The position numbers were made by a program, and so were the translations under genes. Under the pieces are notes generated by a model. That model worked only from the letters and a program-made list of their open reading frames with translations. It was not told where the DNA came from and did not search any database. From JAGLSB01 sp023135955 (GTDB taxonomy: Bacteria; Bacteroidota; Bacteroidia; Bacteroidales; GCA-2748055), in NCBI GenBank assembly GCA_030673645.1, contig DAOVIO010000003.1, forward strand, positions 16,072-80,071: DNA of 64,000 nucleotides, written 5' to 3'. This document shows, in pieces, positions 35,738 through 44,166 of the stretch (within the stretch, counting starts at the first letter, position 1; every line of letters begins with the position of its first letter).

Positions 35738-36772
35738 CTATTTACACTCTTCTATATACTTACCTGCTTCCTCAATGCCCAATTCAAGTGCCATATTCCA
35801 ATCCCAGCAAGCCCCATCCAAATCTCCCATAAGCTCCTTTACCAAACCACGATTTAAATAGGCCTGACCATAATCAGGAATGTCATTTAAAACATCATCG
35901 AATAAAGAAACTGATAAAACATGATCGCCCAATTTAGCAACTGCGCTTGCTTTATTATTATTAGCAAAGGCATATAAGTTATCAATGGATATCGCCATAT
36001 CGAAATCGGTCAAAGCAGACTCATAATCCGTCAGAAAATAATGCACTGTACCTCTATTATTATATGCAATTGCAAATTCAGGATCAAGAGTAATTGCAAC
36101 ATTATAGTCCTCAAGAGCACCTTCATAGTCACCCAGAACAATCTTTACACTCCCCATATTATTAAACGCCATAGGAAAATCATGTTTATAATCTGTGGCC
36201 AATCTATAATCGTGCAATGCACCTTGAAGATCCCCAAGGGCTCTTTTAGCTGTAGCTCTATCGTGATATGCGTTCGGTAAATCAGGGTTCATATTTACTG
36301 CTTCTGTAAAATCCTCGATTGAACCAGAATAATCATCAAGTAACAATTTATATAGACCACGGTAATAATATGCCTGATATTCTTTATAACCATTATCAAT
36401 AGCGCGATCAAAATTTTGAAGAATACCTGTTGCGGTATCAGTTCTGAAATTCAGATAAGCCAAAAAAAAGTACGCTTCTCCCAAATTCGGATTTGAAGAG
36501 ATAACAGTTTCAAAATCATCCAATGCAGAATCAAAATTGCTCAGCTCAACATTAGATTTTGCCCGAAGCATGAAGGCTTCAGTAAAATCTGGTTTTAACT
36601 CAATACAATAATTCAACGAATTCACAGCATTAGAAAAGGCTCCTATTTGAATGAATTCAACAGCTTTATTGTAAGCCTTCTCAGATTCTTTCTTAGTTTT
36701 ATCAGGCATTTGAGAAAAGGATAAAGCAAAGCTTCCTACCAAGAAAACAAGTAAAATATTAGTTCGTTTCAT
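35738..36772 (-). CDS. Secreted TPR-repeat protein
   Basis: 344 residues with a signal peptide (MKRTNILLVFLVGSFALSFS). About eight tetratricopeptide repeats fill the rest (AVNSLNYCIELKPDFTEAFM, AYNNRGTVHYFLTDYESALT, AYLNRGLVKELMGDLDGACW), ending in the common DLDGACWDWNMALELGIEEA cap. Periplasmic scaffold role is likely. It lies upstream of the OmpA-like gene on the same strand, separated by about 128 bases holding a 16-bp palindrome. Confidence 0.85.
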   Translation of the reverse strand: MKRTNILLVFLVGSFALSFSQMPDKTKKESEKAYNKAVEFIQIGAFSNAVNSLNYCIELKPDFTEAFMLRAKSNVELSNFDSALDDFETVISSNPNLGEAYFFLAYLNFRTDTATGILQNFDRAIDNGYKEYQAYYYRGLYKLLLDDYSGSIEDFTEAVNMNPDLPNAYHDRATAKRALGDLQGALHDYRLATDYKHDFPMAFNNMGSVKIVLGDYEGALEDYNVAITLDPEFAIAYNNRGTVHYFLTDYESALTDFDMAISIDNLYAFANNNKASAVAKLGDHVLSVSLFDDVLNDIPDYGQAYLNRGLVKELMGDLDGACWDWNMALELGIEEAGKYIEECK

Positions 36773-37292
36773 CTCTTTATTATTTATTTTTTCATAAGGT
36801 ATCTATTTAAACTTTATTCCCCAATATAAAAATCGGGGCAGCATATGAGTTCTCAGTATGAAGCTGATCGGCTTTTGTAACTCATACATATCTGCAGTAA
36901 AGAGTGAAATAGACTTGATTGAATATATGTGTCCATTTATGCTAAAATTATTTTTACCATGATAGAATCATGAGTCATCATTTTAGTTCATCAACTCAAT
37001 TTATCATAATATAAAAACTCTGCCAAACTTTGATAAAAGCAAATTAAACTCTCTATTTTAGACAAATAAAAAATAGCAGCAGTTGCATTAGTAATTATTT
37101 TTTCAATAATTACTTAATTGCTATCTTTCCGTCATTTATTTGGTATTAATATTACAAAAAAAATCAAAGAATGTTATTATTGTAAATAAAAGACTTTTAA
37201 ATCTAAAATTAAAGAAATAAATTTACTTTTAATTAACAGTTGAAGAATTACTAAAGTTTTATTTTTATTTCCTTTTTTTAATAATTGAATTA
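36773..37292. other. Intergenic region between TPR gene and Hpt gene
   Basis: 520 AT-rich bases without a supportable gene. Contents: CCCCAAT...ATCGGGG near 36826-36840; a nested hairpin with outer arms ATGAGTT (36845-36851) and AACTCAT (36879-36885) and inner arms AAGC/GCTT; and an AT-rich inverted repeat GTAATTATT (37091-37099) / AATAATTAC (37106-37114). Presumably holds promoters for both divergent genes. Confidence 0.45.
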
Positions 37293-37646
37293 GTGAGAAC
37301 AAATTTAGAATATTTACGGTCGATGAGTGGAGACAGCACCGAACTGATTGTTGAACTAATAGATATTTTCAATGATCAAGTAATTGAATTCTCATCAAAC
37401 TTACAAAGTTATCTTGATAAAAAAGATTATGATGCCCTGGGCAAATTGGCACATAAAGCAAAATCATCTGTTTCAATAATGGGGATGAGCGAATTATCAG
37501 GAAAGCTAAAAGATTTGGAAATGGATGTTAAAACCGCTACTAATATTGAAGGTTATCAGGAATATGTTAATTTCTTTAAGGCAGAAAGCCTTGAAGCCGT
37601 AAAGGAACTTAACGATTATAAGAATAAAATTAATCAACTTAAATAG
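37293..37646 (+). CDS. Stand-alone Hpt (histidine phosphotransfer) domain protein
   Basis: 117 residues from a GTG start (no ATG is available in frame upstream before the region becomes non-coding). The four-helix Hpt domain is clear: NLEYLRSMSGDSTELIVELI leads to ALGKLAHKAKSSVSIMGM, where His54 is the expected phosphoacceptor. Such proteins relay phosphate between hybrid kinases and response regulators, neither of which is encoded nearby. It is followed 10 bases later by a STAS gene, so the two are probably cotranscribed. Confidence 0.85.
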   Translation: MRTNLEYLRSMSGDSTELIVELIDIFNDQVIEFSSNLQSYLDKKDYDALGKLAHKAKSSVSIMGMSELSGKLKDLEMDVKTATNIEGYQEYVNFFKAESLEAVKELNDYKNKINQLK

Positions 37647-37656
37647 AAGATTATTT

Positions 37657-37995
37657 ATGTTAACAATAGAGAAAAAAGACGAAATCCTAATTGTCTCATT
37701 TGATAAAGTTAATCGGTTTAATGCCTTAATTTCAGAACCCGTAAAAGAAGAGGTCAAAGCTTTATTTAGTACTCCTAATACGCGATTAATTTTAAATCTT
37801 AAAGGCATTTCTTTTATCGACAGTTCAGGTTTTGGTGTATTTTTATCGGTAATGAAAACAGCAAATAACAATTATGGCTTCTTCAAAATTTCAAATATTT
37901 CTGAAGAAGTAATGGAGTTATTTAAGCTTTTGCAATTACACAACGTATTTGAGATTTATAATACTATTGACGATGCCATTAAGAGTTTTAATTAA
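37657..37995 (+). CDS. STAS-domain anti-sigma-factor-antagonist-like protein
   Basis: 112 residues, a single SpoIIAA-like STAS domain. The phosphorylatable motif is FIDSSGFGVFL (Ser56 or Ser57), preceded by RLILNLKGIS. Such proteins are switched by serine kinases and PP2C phosphatases in partner-switching systems. It follows the Hpt gene closely, an unusual direct pairing of histidine-phosphotransfer and serine-switch modules. No cognate kinase is adjacent; SiaB at 43.3-43.9 kb is a candidate. Confidence 0.85.
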   Translation: MLTIEKKDEILIVSFDKVNRFNALISEPVKEEVKALFSTPNTRLILNLKGISFIDSSGFGVFLSVMKTANNNYGFFKISNISEEVMELFKLLQLHNVFEIYNTIDDAIKSFN

Positions 37996-38285
37996 TCTGG
38001 CTAAATTAAAATTCAAAAAAAATATTCTTTGAATTAATATATAATTATTTATAGAAAAATGAATATGATATAAATAAGTCATTAATTGAATGCCAAGTTG
38101 ATACAGGATAATCAATTTCTAAAAACCAAGCTTTAAAATAAATCCTATACTTTTAGTATTCAGATTCTTATCTTCCAATTTTAAGAGTTTATTAACAAAT
38201 CCCCACCATGTCCATATAAGTCTTTTTATTATATTTGAAAACATAATTCATAAGAGTAAAATTGCCAACCAAAACATACTTAATC

Positions 38286-38744
38286 ATGAATAAATTATTA
38301 ATTATCTTATCTATAGTGGGATTTTTTTTCGCAAGTTGCAATACAAATGATAAAAATACAGAATCTACTGAAACTATTAGTATTAGCGTTGATGAGTTCA
38401 TTAAAAACGCAGATTCCTACCAGGATAGTCAGATTACTGTCAGTGGACTTGTTACGCATGTTTGCAAACATGGTGGCCAAAAACTATTTATAGCAGGAGT
38501 AGAAGAAGGCGTTTCGCTTAGAATTGAGACTGGTGAAAACATCCCAGAATTCGAAATTGGATTGGAAGGGACTGAAGCTGAATTTACCGGAAAAATAATT
38601 CTTATGGATGATAAATTCATTGCCAGTTCAAAAGACAAACATGAACAAGTTAACGATGAAGAAGAGGACTGTGAGTTTGAAAAAACTTCTGATCCAGTTG
38701 AAAAAGTCTATTATTTAGTAGCATCTTCTCTGAAAAATCTATAA
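38286..38744 (+). CDS. Small lipoprotein with probable OB-fold
   Basis: The ATG at 38286 (MNKLLIILSIVGFFFASC) gives a lipoprotein signal with Cys18; 152 residues. The body (SVDEFIKNADSYQDSQITVS, VTHVCKHGGQKLFIAG, GTEAEFTGKIILMDDKFI) resembles small tRNA_anti-like/OB-fold envelope proteins, with a conserved Cys-His motif (HVCKHGG) that could bind a metal or haem. It lies 130 bases before a PepSY membrane protein on the same strand, compatible with a redox- or metal-related role, which remains inference. Confidence 0.68.
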   Translation: MNKLLIILSIVGFFFASCNTNDKNTESTETISISVDEFIKNADSYQDSQITVSGLVTHVCKHGGQKLFIAGVEEGVSLRIETGENIPEFEIGLEGTEAEFTGKIILMDDKFIASSKDKHEQVNDEEEDCEFEKTSDPVEKVYYLVASSLKNL

Positions 38745-38873
38745 TTTAATTTTGAATATTCATTGTCACAGGATTTTTCGTCGCTTACTCTTTATTCTAT
38801 GATTATAAAGAAAGGGCAAGGGCTTTATGAAAGATTATGACAAAATAGTTTTCCAATAATCAACTACAAAAAA

Positions 38874-39440
38874 ATGAGGTGGCGTAAGTTAAACAGAATC
38901 TTACACAGAGATATGGGATATATATTTTTCGGAATGACCATTATTTACTCTGTTTCCGGGATAGTGTTAAATCATCGAAAACCTGCAGGTGACGCTAGTA
39001 TTGTAAGTCGTTCAGAAACTTTCAAATATAAAACTACATCAAAAGAAGATGCTGATAAAAACTTTATTTTCGAGGTGATAGCAAGTCTTAATGAAAGTCC
39101 TGATGGTTATAAAAACTTTTATTTCCCCTCAGACAATGAACTATTAATTTACCTTAAACAGGGTCATATCAGTTATAATCTTGAGACAGGAGAAGGCAAG
39201 CTTATTAAGATCAAGCGGGTTCCTGTACTATATGAATTTAATTTCCTTCATTATAATAAACCGAAGAAGTTATGGACCTGGTTCAGTGATATTTATGCTG
39301 TTTCACTCGGATTAATGGCAATTACGGGTTTGTTTATCCTAAGAGGTAAAAACGGCATAAAAAAAAGGGGCGCTCTGTTGGTAGGCCTTGGCTCCACAGT
39401 TCCATTAGCATTTTTGATAATATATTTATGGGGGAGGTAA
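38874..39440 (+). CDS. PepSY-associated membrane protein
   Basis: 188 residues. N-terminal helix with the motif LHRDMGYIFFGMTIIYSVSGIVLNHR (helix about 13-35), a periplasmic PepSY-like part, then helices near 143-160 and 166-185. The family occurs near iron-siderophore uptake and respiratory components; small versions like this one lack the larger reductase-like region. It probably sits in the inner membrane next to the preceding lipoprotein. Confidence 0.78.
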   Translation: MRWRKLNRILHRDMGYIFFGMTIIYSVSGIVLNHRKPAGDASIVSRSETFKYKTTSKEDADKNFIFEVIASLNESPDGYKNFYFPSDNELLIYLKQGHISYNLETGEGKLIKIKRVPVLYEFNFLHYNKPKKLWTWFSDIYAVSLGLMAITGLFILRGKNGIKKRGALLVGLGSTVPLAFLIIYLWGR

Positions 39441-39645
39441 ATTGATGTGATGATGTGGAAGTGTGGTAATAAAGTGTTGTGATTGAATGATAAGTAGAAA
39501 GATAAGATATTTTTTATTCTTAATTATCTATAATGTCTTAGTACTTAAAACGAATACCCTGTAATAATTAATAGAACTTCAACGAATATTTTATATATTC
39601 GGGGTATATATTGATTTACTATTTTGAATTTAATAAATTCATTCA

Positions 39646-42600
39646 ATGAGTGAACAAATTCTAAAGGCCCTTATGCAACTATTCGCAATTGTTGCCAGGC
39701 CTGAAAGTAACACCGAAGACCGCCGAACTGTTGTTGAATCCTTTCTTAAAAGACAGTTAAATAGAGAACTAGTTAAAGAATATCTAAAAATATTTGATGA
39801 TTTTTATAATCTATATCAGAAAAAACAAAAAGATAAGAATTCCCGCAGAAGACAAATCTCTGCAAGTTCAGTAAAGGTTCTAAAAATCTGCACCGAAATA
39901 AATCATGCACTTGAGCAGCCTCAAAAATTTATAGTACTAATACAGTTATTGGAGTTTGTAAAATCCGATAATTCTGAGATAACTGAGCAAGAAATGGAAT
40001 TTGTTGATATGGTTGCTGACACTTTCAACATCTCCGAAGAAGAGCACAAACAAATTAAGGATTATGTTTTATTCTCATTTTCGAAAGTTCCCAACTCCGA
40101 ATCAGTGCTGATAATTGATGGGGAAAATGAGAATAATTATAAGAAGCTTCAGGCAAAACATATGATTATTAAGGGCTTAGTTGGTCAAATCAGAGTTTTG
40201 CATATTGTATCAACCAACATGTATTTTATCCGATACCTGGGTGCAAATGAGGTTTCTTTAAATGGTCAACTAATTGTGAAGGAAAAAGTATATTCCTTTA
40301 CAACCGGGTCTTCAATTCGCAACCAAATAATTAAACCTGTATATTATGGTGATGTAGTCGGACGTTTTGCAGAAGATAAAATTCTTTCAAAAATTGTATT
40401 TAATGTAAAAAATGTTGAGTTCCAATTTCCTAATGGCAAACTCGGATTGCATAATATCAATTTTACAGAACAAGCCGGTCGGCTTATTGGGATTATGGGT
40501 GCCAGTGGAGCTGGAAAATCAACATTATTAAATGTACTTAATGGGTCAATTCCTCCCAGCAAGGGCGAGGTTACTATTAATGGATTTAGTATTCATAACC
40601 AATCACATGAAATTGAAGGAATTATTGGTCATGTTTCTCAAGATGATCTATTAATTGAAGAATTGAGTGTTTATCAAAACTTGTATTATAATGCTAAACT
40701 TTGTTTTGATAATTACAATGAAGAACAACTCATTGATGTTGTAAATAAAACACTTAAAAATCTTGGTCTTTTTGAAATTCAAGATATTCTTGTTGGATCT
40801 CCTCTAAACAAAAAGATTAGTGGTGGACAAAGAAAAAGACTGAACATTGCACTTGAATTAATTAGAGAGCCTGCTGTATTATTTCTCGATGAGCCAACAT
40901 CTGGCTTATCAAGTCGTGATTCTGAAAATATACTCGACTTGCTAAAAGAATTATCCTTAAAAGGAAAACTTGTTTTTGTGGTCATACATCAGCCTTCTTC
41001 CGATATATTCAAGATGTTTGACAAGTTATTAATTTTAGATACTGGCGGATATCTTATTTATAACGGAAATCCGGTTGAATCAATAATGTATTTCAAGGAA
41101 AAGGTACACCATGCAGACTGTAACGATAGCGAATGTCATATATGTGGTAATGTAAACCCCGAACAGATATTCAATATTGTAGAAGCATCAGTAATAGATG
41201 AACATGGGAAACCTACAGATGCCAGAAGGATTTCACCAACGGAATGGAGGAACAAATTCTCAGAAAAACTAAAAAAAGACGACACTGAGATAATTCCTGA
41301 AGTTGGAAAAAAGGACTTACCCGGTATTCAATTTAAGATTCCAAAAAGACTCAAGCAATTCTGGATTTTCGCTAAAAGAGATATCCTCAAGAAGCTAAGT
41401 GATACCCAATACCTGGTAATCAATTTCCTTGAGGCTCCTGTACTTGCTGTTTTACTGGCATTTATTATCAGGTATTTCAATGTTGACGTTACCAACAAAT
41501 TCGGTTATACATTCGCCGGAAACTCAAACCTTCCTGTCTATCTGTTTATGTCGGTAATAGTAGGAATCTTTATGGGTCTTACTGTTAGTGCTGAAGAAAT
41601 TATTAAGGATCGAAAAATCCTTAAGCGAGAAGCATTCTTGAATTTAAGCTGGTCGAGTTATCTATTCTCAAAAGTATTTGTACAATTCATGTTATCCGCC
41701 ATTCAAGCAGCAACATTTGTATTGATAGGGAATAGTATAATGGGAATAAAGGGAATGTATCTGATATATTGGCTTGTTTTATTTAGCGCATGGACATTCT
41801 CAAATTTACTAGGGTTAGTAATCTCCGACAGTTTCAAAACAGTGGTTACAATATATATTCTTATTCCCTTTTTGGTTATTCCTCAAATTATCTTATCAGG
41901 AATTATAGTCAAATTTGAGAAACTAAATCCAATGATTTCGAAACCAAGTTCGATCCCTTTCTATGGTGAGATTATAACTGCCCGATGGGCTTACGAGGCT
42001 TTAGCTACTTATCAGTTTATGGAAAATGATTTCCAGAAAAGATATTACGATGAGGAAAAGTTGCTTAGAAATGCAAGTTTTAAAGACAGTTATTTACTGA
42101 ATGACCTTATAAATAAAACCCGCTTTGCAATTAAAAACCTCAATAGCCCTGAAGATAATGAACAGGTATCATATAATCTTGATCTAATTAAAAAAGAAAT
42201 CAAAAAGGAATATAATTATCGGACAAGATTAGCTGAGGAGCAAAATGGAATTCCTGTTAATTATTTATCAGAAATAGACCAACTAAATATAAACGATATA
42301 AATCCTGAAGTTTTAGATACTACCTTAAAATATCTTCAAGGAATACAAAAATTCTATTCCTCGCTTTATAAATACATATACAATAAGCTGAATGACCATA
42401 AAAGAGAAGAAGATCAAGAGTATGTTGAACAATTAAAAAGGGAGCATCATAATGAAGCTTTGGAAGAATTTGTTACTAATAAGAATGAGTTTCAAAGAAT
42501 TGTAGAATTTAATGGTGAATTACTCCAAAAGAAAGATCCTATATACCTAGACCCCAGTAATAAACTCGTTAAAGCTCACTTTTACGCGCCAAGGAAGGCT

Positions 42601-42744
42601 GTTTTTGGCAAATTCTACCCTACAATCTGGGTAAATCTTGGAGTTATGTGGATGTCTACTGTTCTTCTTTATCTTGTATTGTACTTTAGATTACTTAAAC
42701 GCCTCCTGGATTTCTTTGAGAATTTAAGTTTTAGCAAGAAATAG
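39646..42744 (+). CDS. TerB-like / ABC-ATPase / ABC-2 permease fusion protein
   Basis: 1032 residues. Residues 1-150 resemble a TerB-like helical domain (LLEFVKSDNSEITEQEMEFV). About 160-255 is a small beta-rich part. An ABCG-type ATPase follows (about 260-480) with Walker A GASGAGKST near 285, signature SGGQRKRLNIALELI near 391 and Walker B AVLFLDEPTSGLSS. A cysteine/histidine cluster (HADCNDSECHICG, about 488-500) may bind zinc. An ABC-2 membrane domain follows (about 590-790), then a helical cytoplasmic or periplasmic region and a last transmembrane helix near 1000-1022. Substrate unknown; half-transporter architecture suggests a homodimer exporter. Confidence 0.85.
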   Translation: MSEQILKALMQLFAIVARPESNTEDRRTVVESFLKRQLNRELVKEYLKIFDDFYNLYQKKQKDKNSRRRQISASSVKVLKICTEINHALEQPQKFIVLIQLLEFVKSDNSEITEQEMEFVDMVADTFNISEEEHKQIKDYVLFSFSKVPNSESVLIIDGENENNYKKLQAKHMIIKGLVGQIRVLHIVSTNMYFIRYLGANEVSLNGQLIVKEKVYSFTTGSSIRNQIIKPVYYGDVVGRFAEDKILSKIVFNVKNVEFQFPNGKLGLHNINFTEQAGRLIGIMGASGAGKSTLLNVLNGSIPPSKGEVTINGFSIHNQSHEIEGIIGHVSQDDLLIEELSVYQNLYYNAKLCFDNYNEEQLIDVVNKTLKNLGLFEIQDILVGSPLNKKISGGQRKRLNIALELIREPAVLFLDEPTSGLSSRDSENILDLLKELSLKGKLVFVVIHQPSSDIFKMFDKLLILDTGGYLIYNGNPVESIMYFKEKVHHADCNDSECHICGNVNPEQIFNIVEASVIDEHGKPTDARRISPTEWRNKFSEKLKKDDTEIIPEVGKKDLPGIQFKIPKRLKQFWIFAKRDILKKLSDTQYLVINFLEAPVLAVLLAFIIRYFNVDVTNKFGYTFAGNSNLPVYLFMSVIVGIFMGLTVSAEEIIKDRKILKREAFLNLSWSSYLFSKVFVQFMLSAIQAATFVLIGNSIMGIKGMYLIYWLVLFSAWTFSNLLGLVISDSFKTVVTIYILIPFLVIPQIILSGIIVKFEKLNPMISKPSSIPFYGEIITARWAYEALATYQFMENDFQKRYYDEEKLLRNASFKDSYLLNDLINKTRFAIKNLNSPEDNEQVSYNLDLIKKEIKKEYNYRTRLAEEQNGIPVNYLSEIDQLNINDINPEVLDTTLKYLQGIQKFYSSLYKYIYNKLNDHKREEDQEYVEQLKREHHNEALEEFVTNKNEFQRIVEFNGELLQKKDPIYLDPSNKLVKAHFYAPRKAVFGKFYPTIWVNLGVMWMSTVLLYLVLYFRLLKRLLDFFENLSFSKK

Positions 42745-42877
42745 TTTAGGTTGCTGAGTACTACTATATAACATGATACTGTTATTTTCAATTTAAAATT
42801 GCGGCTTTTTTGCCCGCACACTGGACTGGTTGCTGGGAAGAAATAGTTATACTAACTTAATTTACTAGAGAAAAATT

Positions 42878-42919
42878 GTATAAAAAAGGGAATGTCACAG
42901 TAATGCAACATTCCCTTTT
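42878..42919 (-). terminator. Rho-independent terminator of the siaB-siaC operon
   Basis: A 12-bp stem (AAAAGGGAATGT 42884-42895 with ACATTCCCTTTT 42908-42919) and, on the minus strand, a T-run after the stem, 17 bases past the siaC stop. It may also serve the convergent ABC fusion gene. Confidence 0.85.
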
Positions 42920-42935
42920 ATATTTGAATAATAGA

Positions 42936-43316
42936 TTACTCTACAATTTCAATCATCTTAAAAGGAACTCTAATAATAGATTCATAATCTTCACCAGCCT
43001 CCAACATATCCTCATCATCTTCCTCATAATACCAATTAATCAGCACTTCACTGCCACCTTTATTTATGGCTTCAAGCTTTTTAAATACATCGAGAATACA
43101 TTTTGATGAACTTGTATTAAAATATTCCAGTTGTACATTAACCATGGTTTTCTCAACAGATGAATTTGAATACTCATCTAACCAGTCAACCAAAGGTTTA
43201 TAAAATTCTATTGAATTTTCAGGAATAGATCTTCCTTTAATTTCCATAACACCTGTAGAGGCATCAAACTTAACTGTTGGAGTCTTGGCTGTACCATCAA
43301 TAATAATTGGTTCCAT
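42936..43316 (-). CDS. siaC: SiaC-like regulatory phosphoprotein (DUF1987)
   Basis: 126 residues. The DUF1987 pattern is clear: KTPTVKFDASTGVMEIKGRS, then PLVDWLDEY and QLEYFNTSSSKCILDVFKKL. Thr68 in NTSSSK corresponds by position and context to the phosphorylated Thr68 of Pseudomonas SiaC, which activates the diguanylate cyclase SiaD when unphosphorylated. SiaD and the SiaA phosphatase are not nearby, so the output here is unknown. It follows siaB after 27 bases on the same strand. Confidence 0.87.
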   Translation of the reverse strand: MEPIIIDGTAKTPTVKFDASTGVMEIKGRSIPENSIEFYKPLVDWLDEYSNSSVEKTMVNVQLEYFNTSSSKCILDVFKKLEAINKGGSEVLINWYYEEDDEDMLEAGEDYESIIRVPFKMIEIVE

Positions 43317-43343
43317 ATTTCTTATATTAAATTATTTCTAAAA

Positions 43344-43895
43344 TCATGAAATTTTCACATCCAGATTAAAAAAGTAATACCCGGATGTCATACTTTCAAA
43401 ACTATAATCAAGTTTATTTCCTGTTTTCCTTGCAATATCAACCAGACCTAATCCACCGCCTCCCTTTGCACTCAGTTTCTGGTGATTTAAAATAAATTTA
43501 TACATATCCTTAAGTTCTTCCTTAGAAAGCGAGTTAATTTTATCAATCTTATCTTTGAGAAACTTAATTTTTCCAGATGTTACAATATTCCCTGTAGTTA
43601 TTCTATACACATTTGGGTCAATTCGTGTAATCACTAAAACCCCAAATTTAGATTCCATATCCCCTTTAACAGCATCAGGAAAATCATCAATATGATGATA
43701 TAAATTCTGAAGACTCTCTACAAGTACATTATAAACCTTTTTTCTAATTTTGGATGTTTCACTAAGATCTTCAAGTTTTTCTTCAACAACCTCAAGGACA
43801 TTACTTATAAGATCACTAGTTATACTGCCTTTATAGGCAAGTAAAACTTCTCCTTCATTTAGTTGCTTGTAATACTCGTTTATATCAAAGCTCAT
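43344..43895 (-). CDS. siaB: SiaB-family protein kinase
   Basis: 183 residues of the SiaB family (DUF6272), a GHKL-like threonine kinase. The N-box-like VYNVLVESLQNLYHH (Glu60, Asn64) and the glycine-rich KGGGGLGLVDIARKTG near 144-157 fit ATP binding. In the characterised system SiaB phosphorylates SiaC and SiaA dephosphorylates it, controlling aggregation and biofilm. It is the first gene of a two-gene operon with a well-formed promoter. Confidence 0.88.
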   Translation of the reverse strand: MSFDINEYYKQLNEGEVLLAYKGSITSDLISNVLEVVEEKLEDLSETSKIRKKVYNVLVESLQNLYHHIDDFPDAVKGDMESKFGVLVITRIDPNVYRITTGNIVTSGKIKFLKDKIDKINSLSKEELKDMYKFILNHQKLSAKGGGGLGLVDIARKTGNKLDYSFESMTSGYYFFNLDVKIS

Positions 43896-43946
43896 CTAGG
43901 CTTTCTTTAAGATATGTAATAAAAGTACGTATTTTTTATTATGAAA

Positions 43947-43977
43947 CAAATATATAAAAAAAACAATTTTTAACAAT
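43947..43977 (-). promoter_or_regulatory. Promoter of the siaB-siaC operon
   Basis: On the minus strand TATATTTG (43954-43947) matches TAnnTTTG, and a TTG (43977-43975) stands 20 bases upstream, close to the -33/-7 spacing of Bacteroidota promoters. It is about 52 bases before the siaB ATG. Confidence 0.55.
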
Positions 43978-44166
43978 TAAGATTTATTAACCAAAATCCT
44001 AATCTTTATTGATCCTACATTTTTAAAAGGTTGCATTATTATTTAAATTTAAATAAAATAGACAGTATTTAAAAATTTTGGAGCTCTAAATTCAATTTTT
44101 TATTTAAACTTCTAGGATAAAATGACTAATGAATGATTTTAGTATTTAAAAAAGTCTTTTAAAGAA

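Noticed and set aside
42876..43106. 76-codon plus-strand frame near siaC
   Set aside because: Runs through the siaC terminator and antisense to siaC.
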